A stretch of 7,036 nucleotides of DNA from Candidatus Saccharibacteria bacterium UBA2112 (GCA_002331045.1 DCYK01000036.1:1-7036), one strand, 5' to 3'; positions 1 to 6,055 are shown, numbered from the stretch's first letter. The notes: generated by a model from the letters alone, not told the origin. Numbers and translations are program-made.

Positions 1-177
1 GACAAGAGAGTGTGTGAGCTATCGGTTGAGATAATAAAGGCCCAACGGCGTGAGATCCGTGAGATGCAATGGCTCATTAATGATATAGAGAAAAATGGCT
101 ATGCGCTTACACGCGAGCAAGCCGAAGCACGTAAAGCACCTTCCTTCGATGGTGAGGCAATAAGAAGTTGTGGCTAG
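1..177 (+). CDS. DUF305-type protein, C-terminal fragment (5' end outside window)
   Basis: Frame 1 is open from the first base to a TAG at 175-177 and gives 58 residues, so the true start lies upstream. The fragment is a charged amphipathic helix, with the core ELSVEIIKAQRREIREMQWL followed by INDIEKNG. This closely resembles the last helix of DUF305 proteins (pattern: I-x-x-A-Q-x-x-E-I-x-x-M, then a short I/L-x-D-I-E-x-N-G). DUF305 proteins are small ferritin-like helical bundles, usually secreted or membrane-anchored, and some are linked to metal handling. Their diagnostic His/Met motifs lie in the part outside the window, so they cannot be checked. The family call therefore rests on one helix. 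No clear terminator follows, and the next gene has its own promoter about 95 bases downstream. Confidence 0.65.
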   Translation, partial: DKRVCELSVEIIKAQRREIREMQWLINDIEKNGYALTREQAEARKAPSFDGEAIRSCG

Positions 178-271
178 TGTAGGGAGAATTGTCCACGTTT
201 TTGTGCCGACTGGTAGTCCATAGAATAAATTATATTGGGGTCTGATGCTAGCGATAACGTAGAGGAGACGC

Positions 272-297
272 TATAATAAGCGTAAATACTAAGGGAG
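272..297 (+). promoter_or_regulatory. Promoter -10 and ribosome binding site of the surface protein gene
   Basis: A consensus TATAAT lies at 272-277, predicting transcription start near 284. No good -35 hexamer sits 16-18 bases upstream, and the -10 is not of the extended TGn type. AAGGGAG at 291-297 is a strong Shine-Dalgarno match. It is 6 bases from GTG 304 but directly abuts TTG 298, so it favours GTG 304 as the start. Confidence 0.55.
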
Positions 298-303
298 TTG
301 TAC

Positions 304-2700
304 GTGGAGCAGTCCCAGGGTGCAAATTTTATGGGGAACCGAAAAGTGGATGCTGCGTCAAGATGGGTGAGACCTTTACTACTGGCGGTATTTTTTGTCG
401 TAACTTTATTCATCGGTATCACTACTGGGCAATCTGTATTCGCCAGCGGCGAGACAGTTACAGCAGAGGCTGAGGTGACTACGGAACTAAAGACGACAGC
501 ACCGATAGGCGGCATTATTATCAATGGTACAGACAACTCGATGGTACCGGTAAAGCTGTTGGTGACAAACGGCACATTATCGATGACAACGACGACAGGA
601 CTGTCATTTTATAATGCAAGTGGCAGTCCACTCTCGAATCCACAGACTGGTTCTGTGTTGTATTTTAGCGGTACTCGGTCGGATGTAAACGCGGCCCTCG
701 CAACTCTGCACTACACTCGTAATACAACAGGTACAGATACGCTGGAGGTGTCGTTAGTAAGTCCTGGCGAGGTATTCTTTTCCGGCAACGGTCACTTGTA
801 TGAGTATGTCTCGAGTACTCTAACGTGGAACAGTGCCAAGACTGCCGCAGAAGGTCGTAGTAAGTATGGTGCGAATGGGTACCTAGCTACTATTACCTCA
901 CAGGCTGAAAATGATTTCGTATCTGCCCGAGTCCTGAATGCTGGTTGGATGGGGGCGAGTGATATCGCTTCTGAGGGTGCATGGAGATGGGTAACGGGTC
1001 CCGAGAATGGTACGATATTTTCCAATGGTAACGCGCCGGGAATGACAGCGGCACCGGGTCAGTATCAGAACTGGAATACTGGTGAGCCGAATAATTCAAG
1101 CAACAATGAGGACTGCGGGCAGTTTCTCTCCGGTGGAAGTGGTAGATGGAATGATTTACCTTGTAGTGGTACCACGCTTCCAGGATATGTGGTTGAGTAC
1201 GGTGCTCCTGGTAATATGCCAACGGTAGCAGCTGCCAATATTGCCATAACGACCAGTGATACAATTGCTCCGACGACGCCGGATAACCTAACTGTCCTGT
1301 CACCTACTACCGATGCAACCCCAACGGTCAGCTGGACTACTTCGACCGATAGTGGGACGGGATTAAGTAGTCCTCCATATACGCTAGAATGGTCGATGAA
1401 TGCAACGTTTACAAATGTGGATGGGAGTATGACGACGAATAGCACAAGCTTGGCGCCCTCCGTCAATCTGGCTGATGGTTCCTGGTATTTCCGGGTTAAG
1501 GCGGCTGATAATGCTGGTAACATAGCAACCTCTGCAACGAGTAGCGTAGTCGTTATTGATACGACCCCACCGACGACACCGGGTACACCAAGCGCGGGGG
1601 TGTCGTGGACGAATGACAATACCCCAACATGGAACTGGACAGCTTCTACGGATGCTGGGGTGGGGCTGGCAACGACGGCATATGTTATTGAGTGGTCGCA
1701 GGACACTTCCTTTTCGAATCTGGATGGAATGGCTAGTATACCTAGTGATGCCTCGTATACAATTCCAGATGATCTAAGCTTGTCCGATGGTACGTGGTAC
1801 TTCCGTGTTAAGGCTATCGATGCGCTTGGTCACGAGTCGTTATGGTCAAGTTATGGCACGACACGCATTGATACAGTGAAGCCGGCTATTGCTTTGAATG
1901 GTTCCTCGGAGATAACTGTTATTCAGGGTGTTGCATACACAGACGCAGGAGCAGTGGCAGTTGACGAAGCCGAAGGCGATATTAGCGAGGCTATTGTCGT
2001 TGATAATCCCGTTGATAGTGATGTGGTAGGCGCATATAACGTTACTTATGACGTGACAGACAGTGCAGGAAATGCCGCTACCACCATCACGCGAACCGTA
2101 CGGGTGGTGAGTAATGCAGATCTAAACGATGACGGTACAGCCGACGCTGTTCAGCAGCACGTTCAAGGAGTAACAAATGGAGAGACAGGGAGCTATGCTG
2201 TTGTTCAGGTTGACGATGCATGTTCACTCGACGCAGTGCACTCAAAGAAACAGTCTGAGCTTGCCAATGATGTGGTGTATGAATACCCAGTAGGACTCCT
2301 CGATTTTACAGCTACCTGCGGCACGGGCGGGTTTACGACAGTTGTGACGCAGTACTACTATAATCCACCGCAGGGTGATTTTATACTGCGCAAATTTATG
2401 GAGGGTTCGTTCGAGACTGTTCCAGGTGTATCAATTTCACAGCGGACGATCGACGGGCAACAGGTATTGGTGATACGTTATACAGTAACCGATGGCGGTA
2501 AGCTTGATGCTGATGGCAAAGTAGATGGTGTTATTGTTGATCCAGCTGGTCCTGCGGTACTGAGAGTGCCAAGTGTGCCAGCCACGGGCGTAGCGGGGGT
2601 GATGAATATGTCGCCCAGTGGAGGACTTTTACATATAGCCCCTATCATCCTCATCCTGTTTGGTGTGATAAAAATTGGCGTAAAGCTTGCCGAACGATAG
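304..2700 (+). CDS. Large secreted multi-domain surface protein with C-type lectin domain and C-terminal anchor
   Basis: The product is 798 aa, exported and probably held at the cell surface as an adhesin. Start: GTG 304 has AAGGGAG 6 bases upstream. ATG 331 is a possible alternative, preceded by a weaker AGGG. Residues about 23-47 form a signal peptide ending SVFA|SGE. Residues about 53-148 are beta-rich, with an NGTLS / NAALATLHYT pattern seen in cadherin-like adhesin repeats. A C-type lectin domain spans about 159-300, with EPN at 261-263, WND at 282-284 and Cys271/Cys287. Two Ig/FN3-like repeats follow at about 319-523. A DUF5011-like domain (about 525-602) contains the typical VGAYNVTYDVTDSAGN segment. 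DLNDDGTAD at 606-614 opens a choice-of-anchor-U-like region that ends DGGKLDADGKVDGVIVDPAG. The C-terminus has VPATG (758-762), a TM segment (about 775-793) and the basic tail KLAER, which resembles a sortase signal. The domain calls rest on motif recognition. The ligand is unknown. It has its own promoter and is convergent with the next gene. Confidence 0.85.
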   Translation: MEQSQGANFMGNRKVDAASRWVRPLLLAVFFVVTLFIGITTGQSVFASGETVTAEAEVTTELKTTAPIGGIIINGTDNSMVPVKLLVTNGTLSMTTTTGLSFYNASGSPLSNPQTGSVLYFSGTRSDVNAALATLHYTRNTTGTDTLEVSLVSPGEVFFSGNGHLYEYVSSTLTWNSAKTAAEGRSKYGANGYLATITSQAENDFVSARVLNAGWMGASDIASEGAWRWVTGPENGTIFSNGNAPGMTAAPGQYQNWNTGEPNNSSNNEDCGQFLSGGSGRWNDLPCSGTTLPGYVVEYGAPGNMPTVAAANIAITTSDTIAPTTPDNLTVLSPTTDATPTVSWTTSTDSGTGLSSPPYTLEWSMNATFTNVDGSMTTNSTSLAPSVNLADGSWYFRVKAADNAGNIATSATSSVVVIDTTPPTTPGTPSAGVSWTNDNTPTWNWTASTDAGVGLATTAYVIEWSQDTSFSNLDGMASIPSDASYTIPDDLSLSDGTWYFRVKAIDALGHESLWSSYGTTRIDTVKPAIALNGSSEITVIQGVAYTDAGAVAVDEAEGDISEAIVVDNPVDSDVVGAYNVTYDVTDSAGNAATTITRTVRVVSNADLNDDGTADAVQQHVQGVTNGETGSYAVVQVDDACSLDAVHSKKQSELANDVVYEYPVGLLDFTATCGTGGFTTVVTQYYYNPPQGDFILRKFMEGSFETVPGVSISQRTIDGQQVLVIRYTVTDGGKLDADGKVDGVIVDPAGPAVLRVPSVPATGVAGVMNMSPSGGLLHIAPIILILFGVIKIGVKLAER
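1258..1872 (+). repeat. Two tandem Ig/FN3-like domain repeats inside the surface protein
   Basis: Two units of about 100 residues align by eye. Each begins DTxxPTTP, has a TPTxxWTxSTDxGxGL strand region, then Y-x-(L/I)-EWS, and ends DG(S/T)WYFRVKAxD. The second unit starts near 1558. DNA identity is only partial (compare the TGGTATTTCCGGGTTAAGGC and TGGTACTTCCGTGTTAAGGC stretches), so this is an old domain duplication and not a fresh, recombination-active repeat. Such repeats usually act as stalks that hold a ligand-binding head, here the lectin domain, away from the cell. Confidence 0.75.
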
Positions 2701-2744
2701 GGAATTGGGAGAGAGGCTAACCTCGTTTGTATTACCCGGAGGTA

Positions 2745-3122
2745 CTACTTAATGATGATGACTAATATACAAAGAACAAGGATAATCGTTAAGGGTGTCA
2801 TTGTATATCGCTCGGATTTGCTACGGGACACGGCGTTCATAAAAACTCCGAGTATAAGATAGGCGGTGATACACCACAATAATGCATCAAGAAATTGCCC
2901 TCTAGGGATAATTTCTTGGAATGATTTGCTGATGATAGCTATCGTAAAAACGGCGTAGAATGCAAGAGATACTATACTCCCAAAGCGTAACTTTGGTGGA
3001 AGTATCGGGTGCTGACCACCCCATGCAAAACGACCAATCGGGGCGCCAAATGCTAGCGCAATTTGGAACATGCTGAGAAGTGTAAGAATAAAAAGAAAGA
3101 TAATAGTAGCTACTGTAACCAC
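2745..3122 (-). CDS. Conserved four-TM membrane protein of unknown function
   Basis: The product is 125 aa with four hydrophobic segments at about 3-25, 48-66, 78-97 and 108-124. Between TM1 and TM2 is FGAPIGRFAWGGQHPILP, followed by LRFGS. Before TM4 is NAVSRSKSERYTMTP. I recognise this as a small integral membrane family found in many bacteria (pattern: LALGAPxGxxAWGGxHxVLPxxLRxxS, then NxxSRSxxER near the end). It has no function that I know of. It is full length for that family. The start is GTG at 3122-3120; the next in-frame ATG (residue 18) would cut TM1. No Shine-Dalgarno is present, and a TGCTATACT element sits 6 bases before the GTG, suggesting a leaderless mRNA. It converges with the surface protein gene (44-base gap) and diverges from the 82-aa gene. 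Confidence 0.8.
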   Translation of the reverse strand: MVTVATIIFLFILTLLSMFQIALAFGAPIGRFAWGGQHPILPPKLRFGSIVSLAFYAVFTIAIISKSFQEIIPRGQFLDALLWCITAYLILGVFMNAVSRSKSERYTMTPLTIILVLCILVIIIK

Positions 3123-3128
3123 GATAGT

Positions 3129-3137
3129 AGTATAGCA
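3129..3137 (-). promoter_or_regulatory. Extended -10 promoter of the four-TM gene, implying a leaderless mRNA
   Basis: On the minus strand this reads TGCTATACT, an extended -10 (TGn plus TATACT, one mismatch to consensus). The last base of the hexamer (3129) is 7 bases from the G of GTG 3122, so a normal +1 would fall on the start codon itself. No convincing -35 is found at 16-18 bases; TTACAA on the minus strand (3161-3156) is too far away, at 21 bases. Confidence 0.5.
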
Positions 3138-3202
3138 AAAATGGGGGTGGGGAGATTGTAAGGCGGGTGTTTTGAGGGGAGAGTGTCCTTAAATAGTCCT
3201 TT

Positions 3203-3211
3203 TGTTATATC
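3203..3211 (+). promoter_or_regulatory. Possible extended -10 promoter of the 82-aa membrane protein gene
   Basis: The sequence TGTTATATC is an extended -10 variant (TGn plus TATATC). It ends 10 bases before ATG 3221, so transcription would begin only about 3 bases ahead of the start codon. The purine run AAGAAG (3214-3219) is too close to the ATG to act as a normal Shine-Dalgarno. The -35 region is unremarkable. Confidence 0.4.
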
Positions 3212-3220
3212 ATAAGAAGT

Positions 3221-3469
3221 ATGAATAAAGAGATTCCACCAAAACAATACCAAAATAAAGATGAGGCAGAAAATACGCAAGGGGTGACACTATTTTCGCT
3301 CATTGTTTCAATTAGCATCGGTTCGTTCACGCTGCTGAAAAGCTTTTTTGATAACATCATGGCACTGATCATCTCAGCAGTCTTTATAGTTGTCTTGGTA
3401 TTTGCCATACGTATCGCCGCGTCACATGGTGTATTGCGGGGTATCGGAAGATGGCTGAGCGGGAATTAG
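3221..3469 (+). CDS. Small two-TM membrane protein, unknown family
   Basis: The product is 82 aa. It has a polar, charged N-terminus (residues 1-21), two hydrophobic helices at about 22-39 and 46-66 joined by a short LKSFFDN loop, and a basic amphipathic tail (RIAASHGVLRGIGRWLSGN). By the positive-inside rule, the tail should be cytoplasmic and the N-terminus cytoplasmic too, making a hairpin in the membrane. I do not recognise a family. Support for it being real: a plausible membrane topology, an ATG start, a -10 element just upstream, and a position that fills the space between two other transcription units. An opposite-strand reading at 3205-3408 overlaps it but lacks comparable support. 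It is followed after 8 bases by a perfect inverted repeat. Confidence 0.7.
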   Translation: MNKEIPPKQYQNKDEAENTQGVTLFSLIVSISIGSFTLLKSFFDNIMALIISAVFIVVLVFAIRIAASHGVLRGIGRWLSGN

Positions 3470-3477
3470 TGATCTGA

Positions 3478-3501
3478 CATCTCCTCTTCTGCGAGGAGAT
3501 G
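3478..3501. repeat. Perfect 9-bp inverted repeat between genes, covering the -35 region of the next promoter
   Basis: CATCTCCTC (3478-3486) and GAGGAGATG (3493-3501) are exact reverse complements separated by TTCTGC. The repeat starts 9 bases after the stop of the 82-aa gene and ends 7 bases before the TATAAT of the next gene. No T-run follows, so it is not a classical intrinsic terminator. It could be a U-tract-less terminator, an operator for a dimeric regulator, or both. Confidence 0.7.
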
Positions 3502-3505
3502 CTTA

Positions 3506-3536
3506 TGGTATAATGCAACCAATATAACATAGGCGG
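3506..3536 (+). promoter_or_regulatory. Extended -10 promoter and ribosome binding site of the five-TM protein gene
   Basis: TGGTATAAT at 3506-3514 is a full extended -10 with a perfect TATAAT hexamer, predicting +1 near 3521. AGGCGG at 3531-3536 serves as Shine-Dalgarno, 4 bases before ATG 3541, leaving a 20-base leader. The -35 position falls inside the inverted repeat and does not resemble TTGACA, which is usual for extended -10 promoters. Confidence 0.7.
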
Positions 3537-3540
3537 ATAA

Positions 3541-4887
3541 ATGGACGACACATCAAAACACAGCCCGTTTGACGGAAAAAATACAAAAGAGTCAACGGAC
3601 GAAGAGAAAGCTTTGAATGAGATTGCCTCTATTGAGTCAATGCATGAAGAAGCCCCCGAGCCGGCAGCCAAGCAGGTGGAATCAACATCGGTACCGAAAC
3701 TTGAAGATCCGAAGAAGAAGATAGCTATTGAGGGTATGTCCTCGTCTCGCAGTACGGATGATACTAACGCTCATAGTGCCAAACGTTTTTTGGTGGCGTA
3801 CTTAACATCAGTTTTTTCAGCGCTCTCACTCTTGTTCAGTTCGGCATTCCTTGCCTATGTTCTTCTTGATCATTTTATCGCCGAGAAGAAAGAGGAGTCG
3901 CTTTTATTTAGCTTTGACCTTGCACCGCTATACATATCGACCATGGCGAGTATTATCGTATTTGCCGTTTTATATCTCATCTCTACCCAGTATGTTGCTA
4001 AAAAAGCAGCGAGCGACACTATCGGTCTACGAGATTGGCGAGCCTACAAGATTATTTATGCCCTCTTTTCGGCAACGCTACTGGTGACGGGTGCCTCGGT
4101 GCTTGCAAGTTTGGTGTACATCCCACTGGCGCAGATGATGATTGCCGATGATCTTAGTAACGATCAGATACTTATCCAGGTACTCGGTGGTGTGCATGTA
4201 TTCGTATGGATTGCACTACTGTTGTGGCAGGAGCGATTAGTAAAATTAGGCAAAAACTCGCGCGTACAAGGGGTAATCATTGCCATACTTGCTTTGGCAG
4301 TTGTCGTGTTGACAGCGGTGTATCCCGTAGGGTCAAAAGCTGATGAGCGGTATGATCGTCGTATCGAAAACGATCTGTCGGTTATCCAGTCAGAAATCAA
4401 CACGTACAAAACAGCTCACAGTGGTGCCTATCCAGAGACGCTTGCACAACTTGATTTTAAGGGTCATTCCCAGGTAGAGAGCCGACTTGATAATTACAAG
4501 TACACAGTGAAAAAGGAAACGACAGAACCGGCAAGTGCTCAACCCGAACTGAGTGAGGACAACGACTACTACAAGTATCTCAGTGATATCGCTGCGATGC
4601 AGGCAAACGGCAATACCGATGGAGATGAGGATGTTGCGGGCGATACATCGGATCAGGGTATTTCTCAAACAGATCCACAGGCTGGCACAATGCAGAGATC
4701 GTTCAGTAGCATATTGCCAGTACCAACTACCAGGACAACATATGAACTATGTGCGACGTTCAAGACTGATACGACAGAGAAAGATGACGGGTCGTCACTA
4801 CTAACAGGACTCTCGAGTATTACGAGTATTTCATCATATACGTTCAGCTCACATAAGGCGGGTGAGGTCTGCTTTACGCGCGAGTAG
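3541..4887 (+). CDS. Five-TM membrane protein with DUF5671-like membrane region and pseudopilin-like outer C-terminus
   Basis: The product is 448 aa. Residues 1-79 are hydrophilic and Glu/Lys/Ser-rich, probably disordered and cytoplasmic. Five hydrophobic helices lie at about 83-109, 126-148, 170-195, 209-229 and 243-263. With the N-terminus inside, an odd number of helices puts the C-terminus (264-448) outside. That part begins DERYDRRIENDLSVIQSEIN, followed by TYKTAHSGAYPETLAQLDF. This is the helix and loop layout of type IV pilin/pseudopilin-like domains, in which a long helix is followed by a G-x-(Y/L)-P-x-(T/S)-L motif. Two Cys, in YELCATF (404) and GEVCFTRE (444), could form a disulfide. 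A variable Asp/Gln-rich segment (about 328-385) interrupts the domain. The membrane part resembles DUF5671 proteins, which also end in such a domain in CPR bacteria; this is recalled similarity, not alignment. Function unknown. Confidence 0.8.
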   Translation: MDDTSKHSPFDGKNTKESTDEEKALNEIASIESMHEEAPEPAAKQVESTSVPKLEDPKKKIAIEGMSSSRSTDDTNAHSAKRFLVAYLTSVFSALSLLFSSAFLAYVLLDHFIAEKKEESLLFSFDLAPLYISTMASIIVFAVLYLISTQYVAKKAASDTIGLRDWRAYKIIYALFSATLLVTGASVLASLVYIPLAQMMIADDLSNDQILIQVLGGVHVFVWIALLLWQERLVKLGKNSRVQGVIIAILALAVVVLTAVYPVGSKADERYDRRIENDLSVIQSEINTYKTAHSGAYPETLAQLDFKGHSQVESRLDNYKYTVKKETTEPASAQPELSEDNDYYKYLSDIAAMQANGNTDGDEDVAGDTSDQGISQTDPQAGTMQRSFSSILPVPTTRTTYELCATFKTDTTEKDDGSSLLTGLSSITSISSYTFSSHKAGEVCFTRE

Positions 4888-4913
4888 GCATTATTACGGA
4901 GCGCGGTCATGCC

Positions 4914-4935
4914 AGCGCTAAAGCATGCGTTTTTT
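4914..4935 (+). terminator. Candidate intrinsic terminator after the five-TM protein gene
   Basis: A short stem (AGCGC with GCGTT, including one G-U pair, loop TAAAGCAT) runs directly into a run of six T (4930-4935). An alternative, larger fold pairs GGCAT (4887-4891) with ATGCC (4909-4913). The stem is weak but the T-run and the position 26 bases after the stop fit a terminator. If it works, the KwaB-like gene is not simply co-transcribed with this one. Confidence 0.4.
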
Positions 4936-4962
4936 ACACCACTCTTGTACCGTCTTTTCGGC

Positions 4963-4968
4963 TACACT
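4963..4968 (+). promoter_or_regulatory. Weak candidate -10 for the KwaB-like gene
   Basis: TACACT at 4963-4968 is the best -10 match in the 151-base gap. TTGTAC at 4945-4950 would be a -35 but the spacing is only 12 bases, and TTTACA at 4933-4938 is too far. The call is tentative; read-through from the gene before is an alternative. Confidence 0.22.
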
Positions 4969-5038
4969 AGGTAGTAAGATCAACTAATAAAAACACGTGA
5001 CAGCAGCGTGCAACACTCACAGAAAGGCCTTATTACTG

Positions 5039-6052
5039 ATGGACCAGGATATTCTAGCGCCCGATCAGACGGAAAAAGATAACTACAAGGAAACCGATGC
5101 GTTCGCCTGGGCGAACAACCTGTTGGCGTACAAGGAAGAACTAAAGATCGAGTTGTTTTTGATGAGCAAAAACTATGTGCTCTATCGAACGAGCCTGGCG
5201 AACGAGTTGCGCGAACAGCTCGGAACACTTTTTATTGATGGATTACTTGAATACCTATTCGAGGGCGCTGAAGCTGGTATGGTTATTCGAGGATTTGAGG
5301 AGGCTGAGAGCGAGACGGGTGTTCTGCAGCGGACGCAAACGTTCAAGGTGCCGAATTTACGGGAAGCGCTCAATTGGATAAAGACACAAGAGCACGAAAT
5401 TGAGTTATTCCGTGATAGTGACCATGATTTTGGTCATATTAAGGGGCTGCTCGCACGGGTTAGTCACCCAGACATGAAGCATGAAGTGTATATTCCTAAG
5501 GTATTGCCGCGGTCGAATATCATGCAAGGTCGTACTGGTTGGATGGTTCGGGAGGGTAAGTTTGTGCCATTTAATGCTGATGCTGCGCTGCGCATTCCAG
5601 CGGACAATCAGCTTTTGATTATTGATCAAGATGTCTATGTCTTTAGCCAGGCGCGGATGAAGCAGTTGTTTTCCTATGATGCAAAAGAGGCAAGTATCGC
5701 TGAAAAGAAGGTTGCTGAAATCAACACACACTTCAAACTATCGTTTCCCGAGGGACAGAGTCTACAGACGATGGTGGAGGGTAAAAAAAGTGTAGTCAAA
5801 AAGTTACAAAAGATTGCCCCCGATACAGTGACACAGGAAAAATTGCTGGATCATGCAAACGAAATCGGTGTTGAACTAATGGAGGATAACACTGGCTCAA
5901 TTATTATCATGGACGATAAAGATATGAGTAAGTTTGTTAATCTCCTCAATGATGACTATATGGAGTCGGCCCTGACTGGTGAGCGCTATGAAATTATAAA
6001 GAAACGCTCATTGAAGCCGTCCGAACCTGAGCCGTCTGATCCATCCGTATAA
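5039..6052 (+). CDS. DUF4868 / KwaB-like protein (Kiwa anti-phage family relative)
   Basis: The product is a 337-aa soluble protein without signal or TM segments. Start: ATG 5039 has AAAGG at 5023-5027 (11-base spacing, slightly long). A GTG at 4997 in the same frame has no Shine-Dalgarno and would add 14 residues. The match to DUF4868 is by recalled pattern. It has an N-terminal strand reading ELFLMSKNYVLYRTSL (about 38-53) and a middle HEVYIPKVLPRS segment (148-159). It then has the core LLIIDQDVYVFSQARMKQLF (192-211) followed by SYD, a KKLQKIA helix (254-260), and the C-terminal block NLLNDDYMESALTGERYEII (301-320). KwaB, with the membrane protein KwaA, makes up the Kiwa phage-defence system, in which KwaB is the DNA-binding effector recruited to KwaA. 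Length agrees with the family (about 300-340 aa). No recognisable KwaA is beside it. A five-TM protein gene lies upstream and acetate kinase downstream. A defence role is inference. Confidence 0.72.
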   Translation: MDQDILAPDQTEKDNYKETDAFAWANNLLAYKEELKIELFLMSKNYVLYRTSLANELREQLGTLFIDGLLEYLFEGAEAGMVIRGFEEAESETGVLQRTQTFKVPNLREALNWIKTQEHEIELFRDSDHDFGHIKGLLARVSHPDMKHEVYIPKVLPRSNIMQGRTGWMVREGKFVPFNADAALRIPADNQLLIIDQDVYVFSQARMKQLFSYDAKEASIAEKKVAEINTHFKLSFPEGQSLQTMVEGKKSVVKKLQKIAPDTVTQEKLLDHANEIGVELMEDNTGSIIIMDDKDMSKFVNLLNDDYMESALTGERYEIIKKRSLKPSEPEPSDPSV

Positions 6053-6055
6053 ACT

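Noticed and set aside
298..303. TTG 298 as start of the surface protein
   Set aside because: The Shine-Dalgarno AAGGGAG ends at 297, leaving no spacing; GTG 304 is at the correct distance.
174..575. Minus-strand open frame of 133 codons spanning the first intergenic region
   Set aside because: It covers the promoter and signal peptide region of the surface gene and has no recognisable domain or ribosome binding site.
1065..1706. Long open frame of 213 codons on the minus strand
   Set aside because: It lies wholly inside the surface protein gene, whose domains are clear. The reverse translation is a valine/serine-rich shadow of the repeat region with no start context.
2713..2724. GAGG-CTAA-CCTC hairpin between the convergent genes as a bidirectional terminator
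   Set aside because: The stem is only 4 bp and no T-run follows on either strand, so it is not distinguishable from chance.
2745..3122. Four-TM protein as KwaA
   Set aside because: It is on the opposite strand, far from the KwaB-like gene, and shows the motifs of a different small membrane family.
4814..4831. Near-tandem CGAGTATTA / CGAGTATTT repeat
   Set aside because: It is two short units inside coding sequence for a Ser/Thr-rich stretch, with no sign of a longer array.
4961..4971. GGCTACACTAG, which also occurs in the ColE1/pMB1 plasmid origin region
   Set aside because: The match is only about 11 bases with no similar flanks, so it is chance and not evidence of vector or plasmid sequence.
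4997..5038. GTG 4997 as start of the KwaB-like protein
   Set aside because: There is no Shine-Dalgarno before it, and the extra 14 residues do not look like part of the domain. ATG 5039 has AAAGG upstream.
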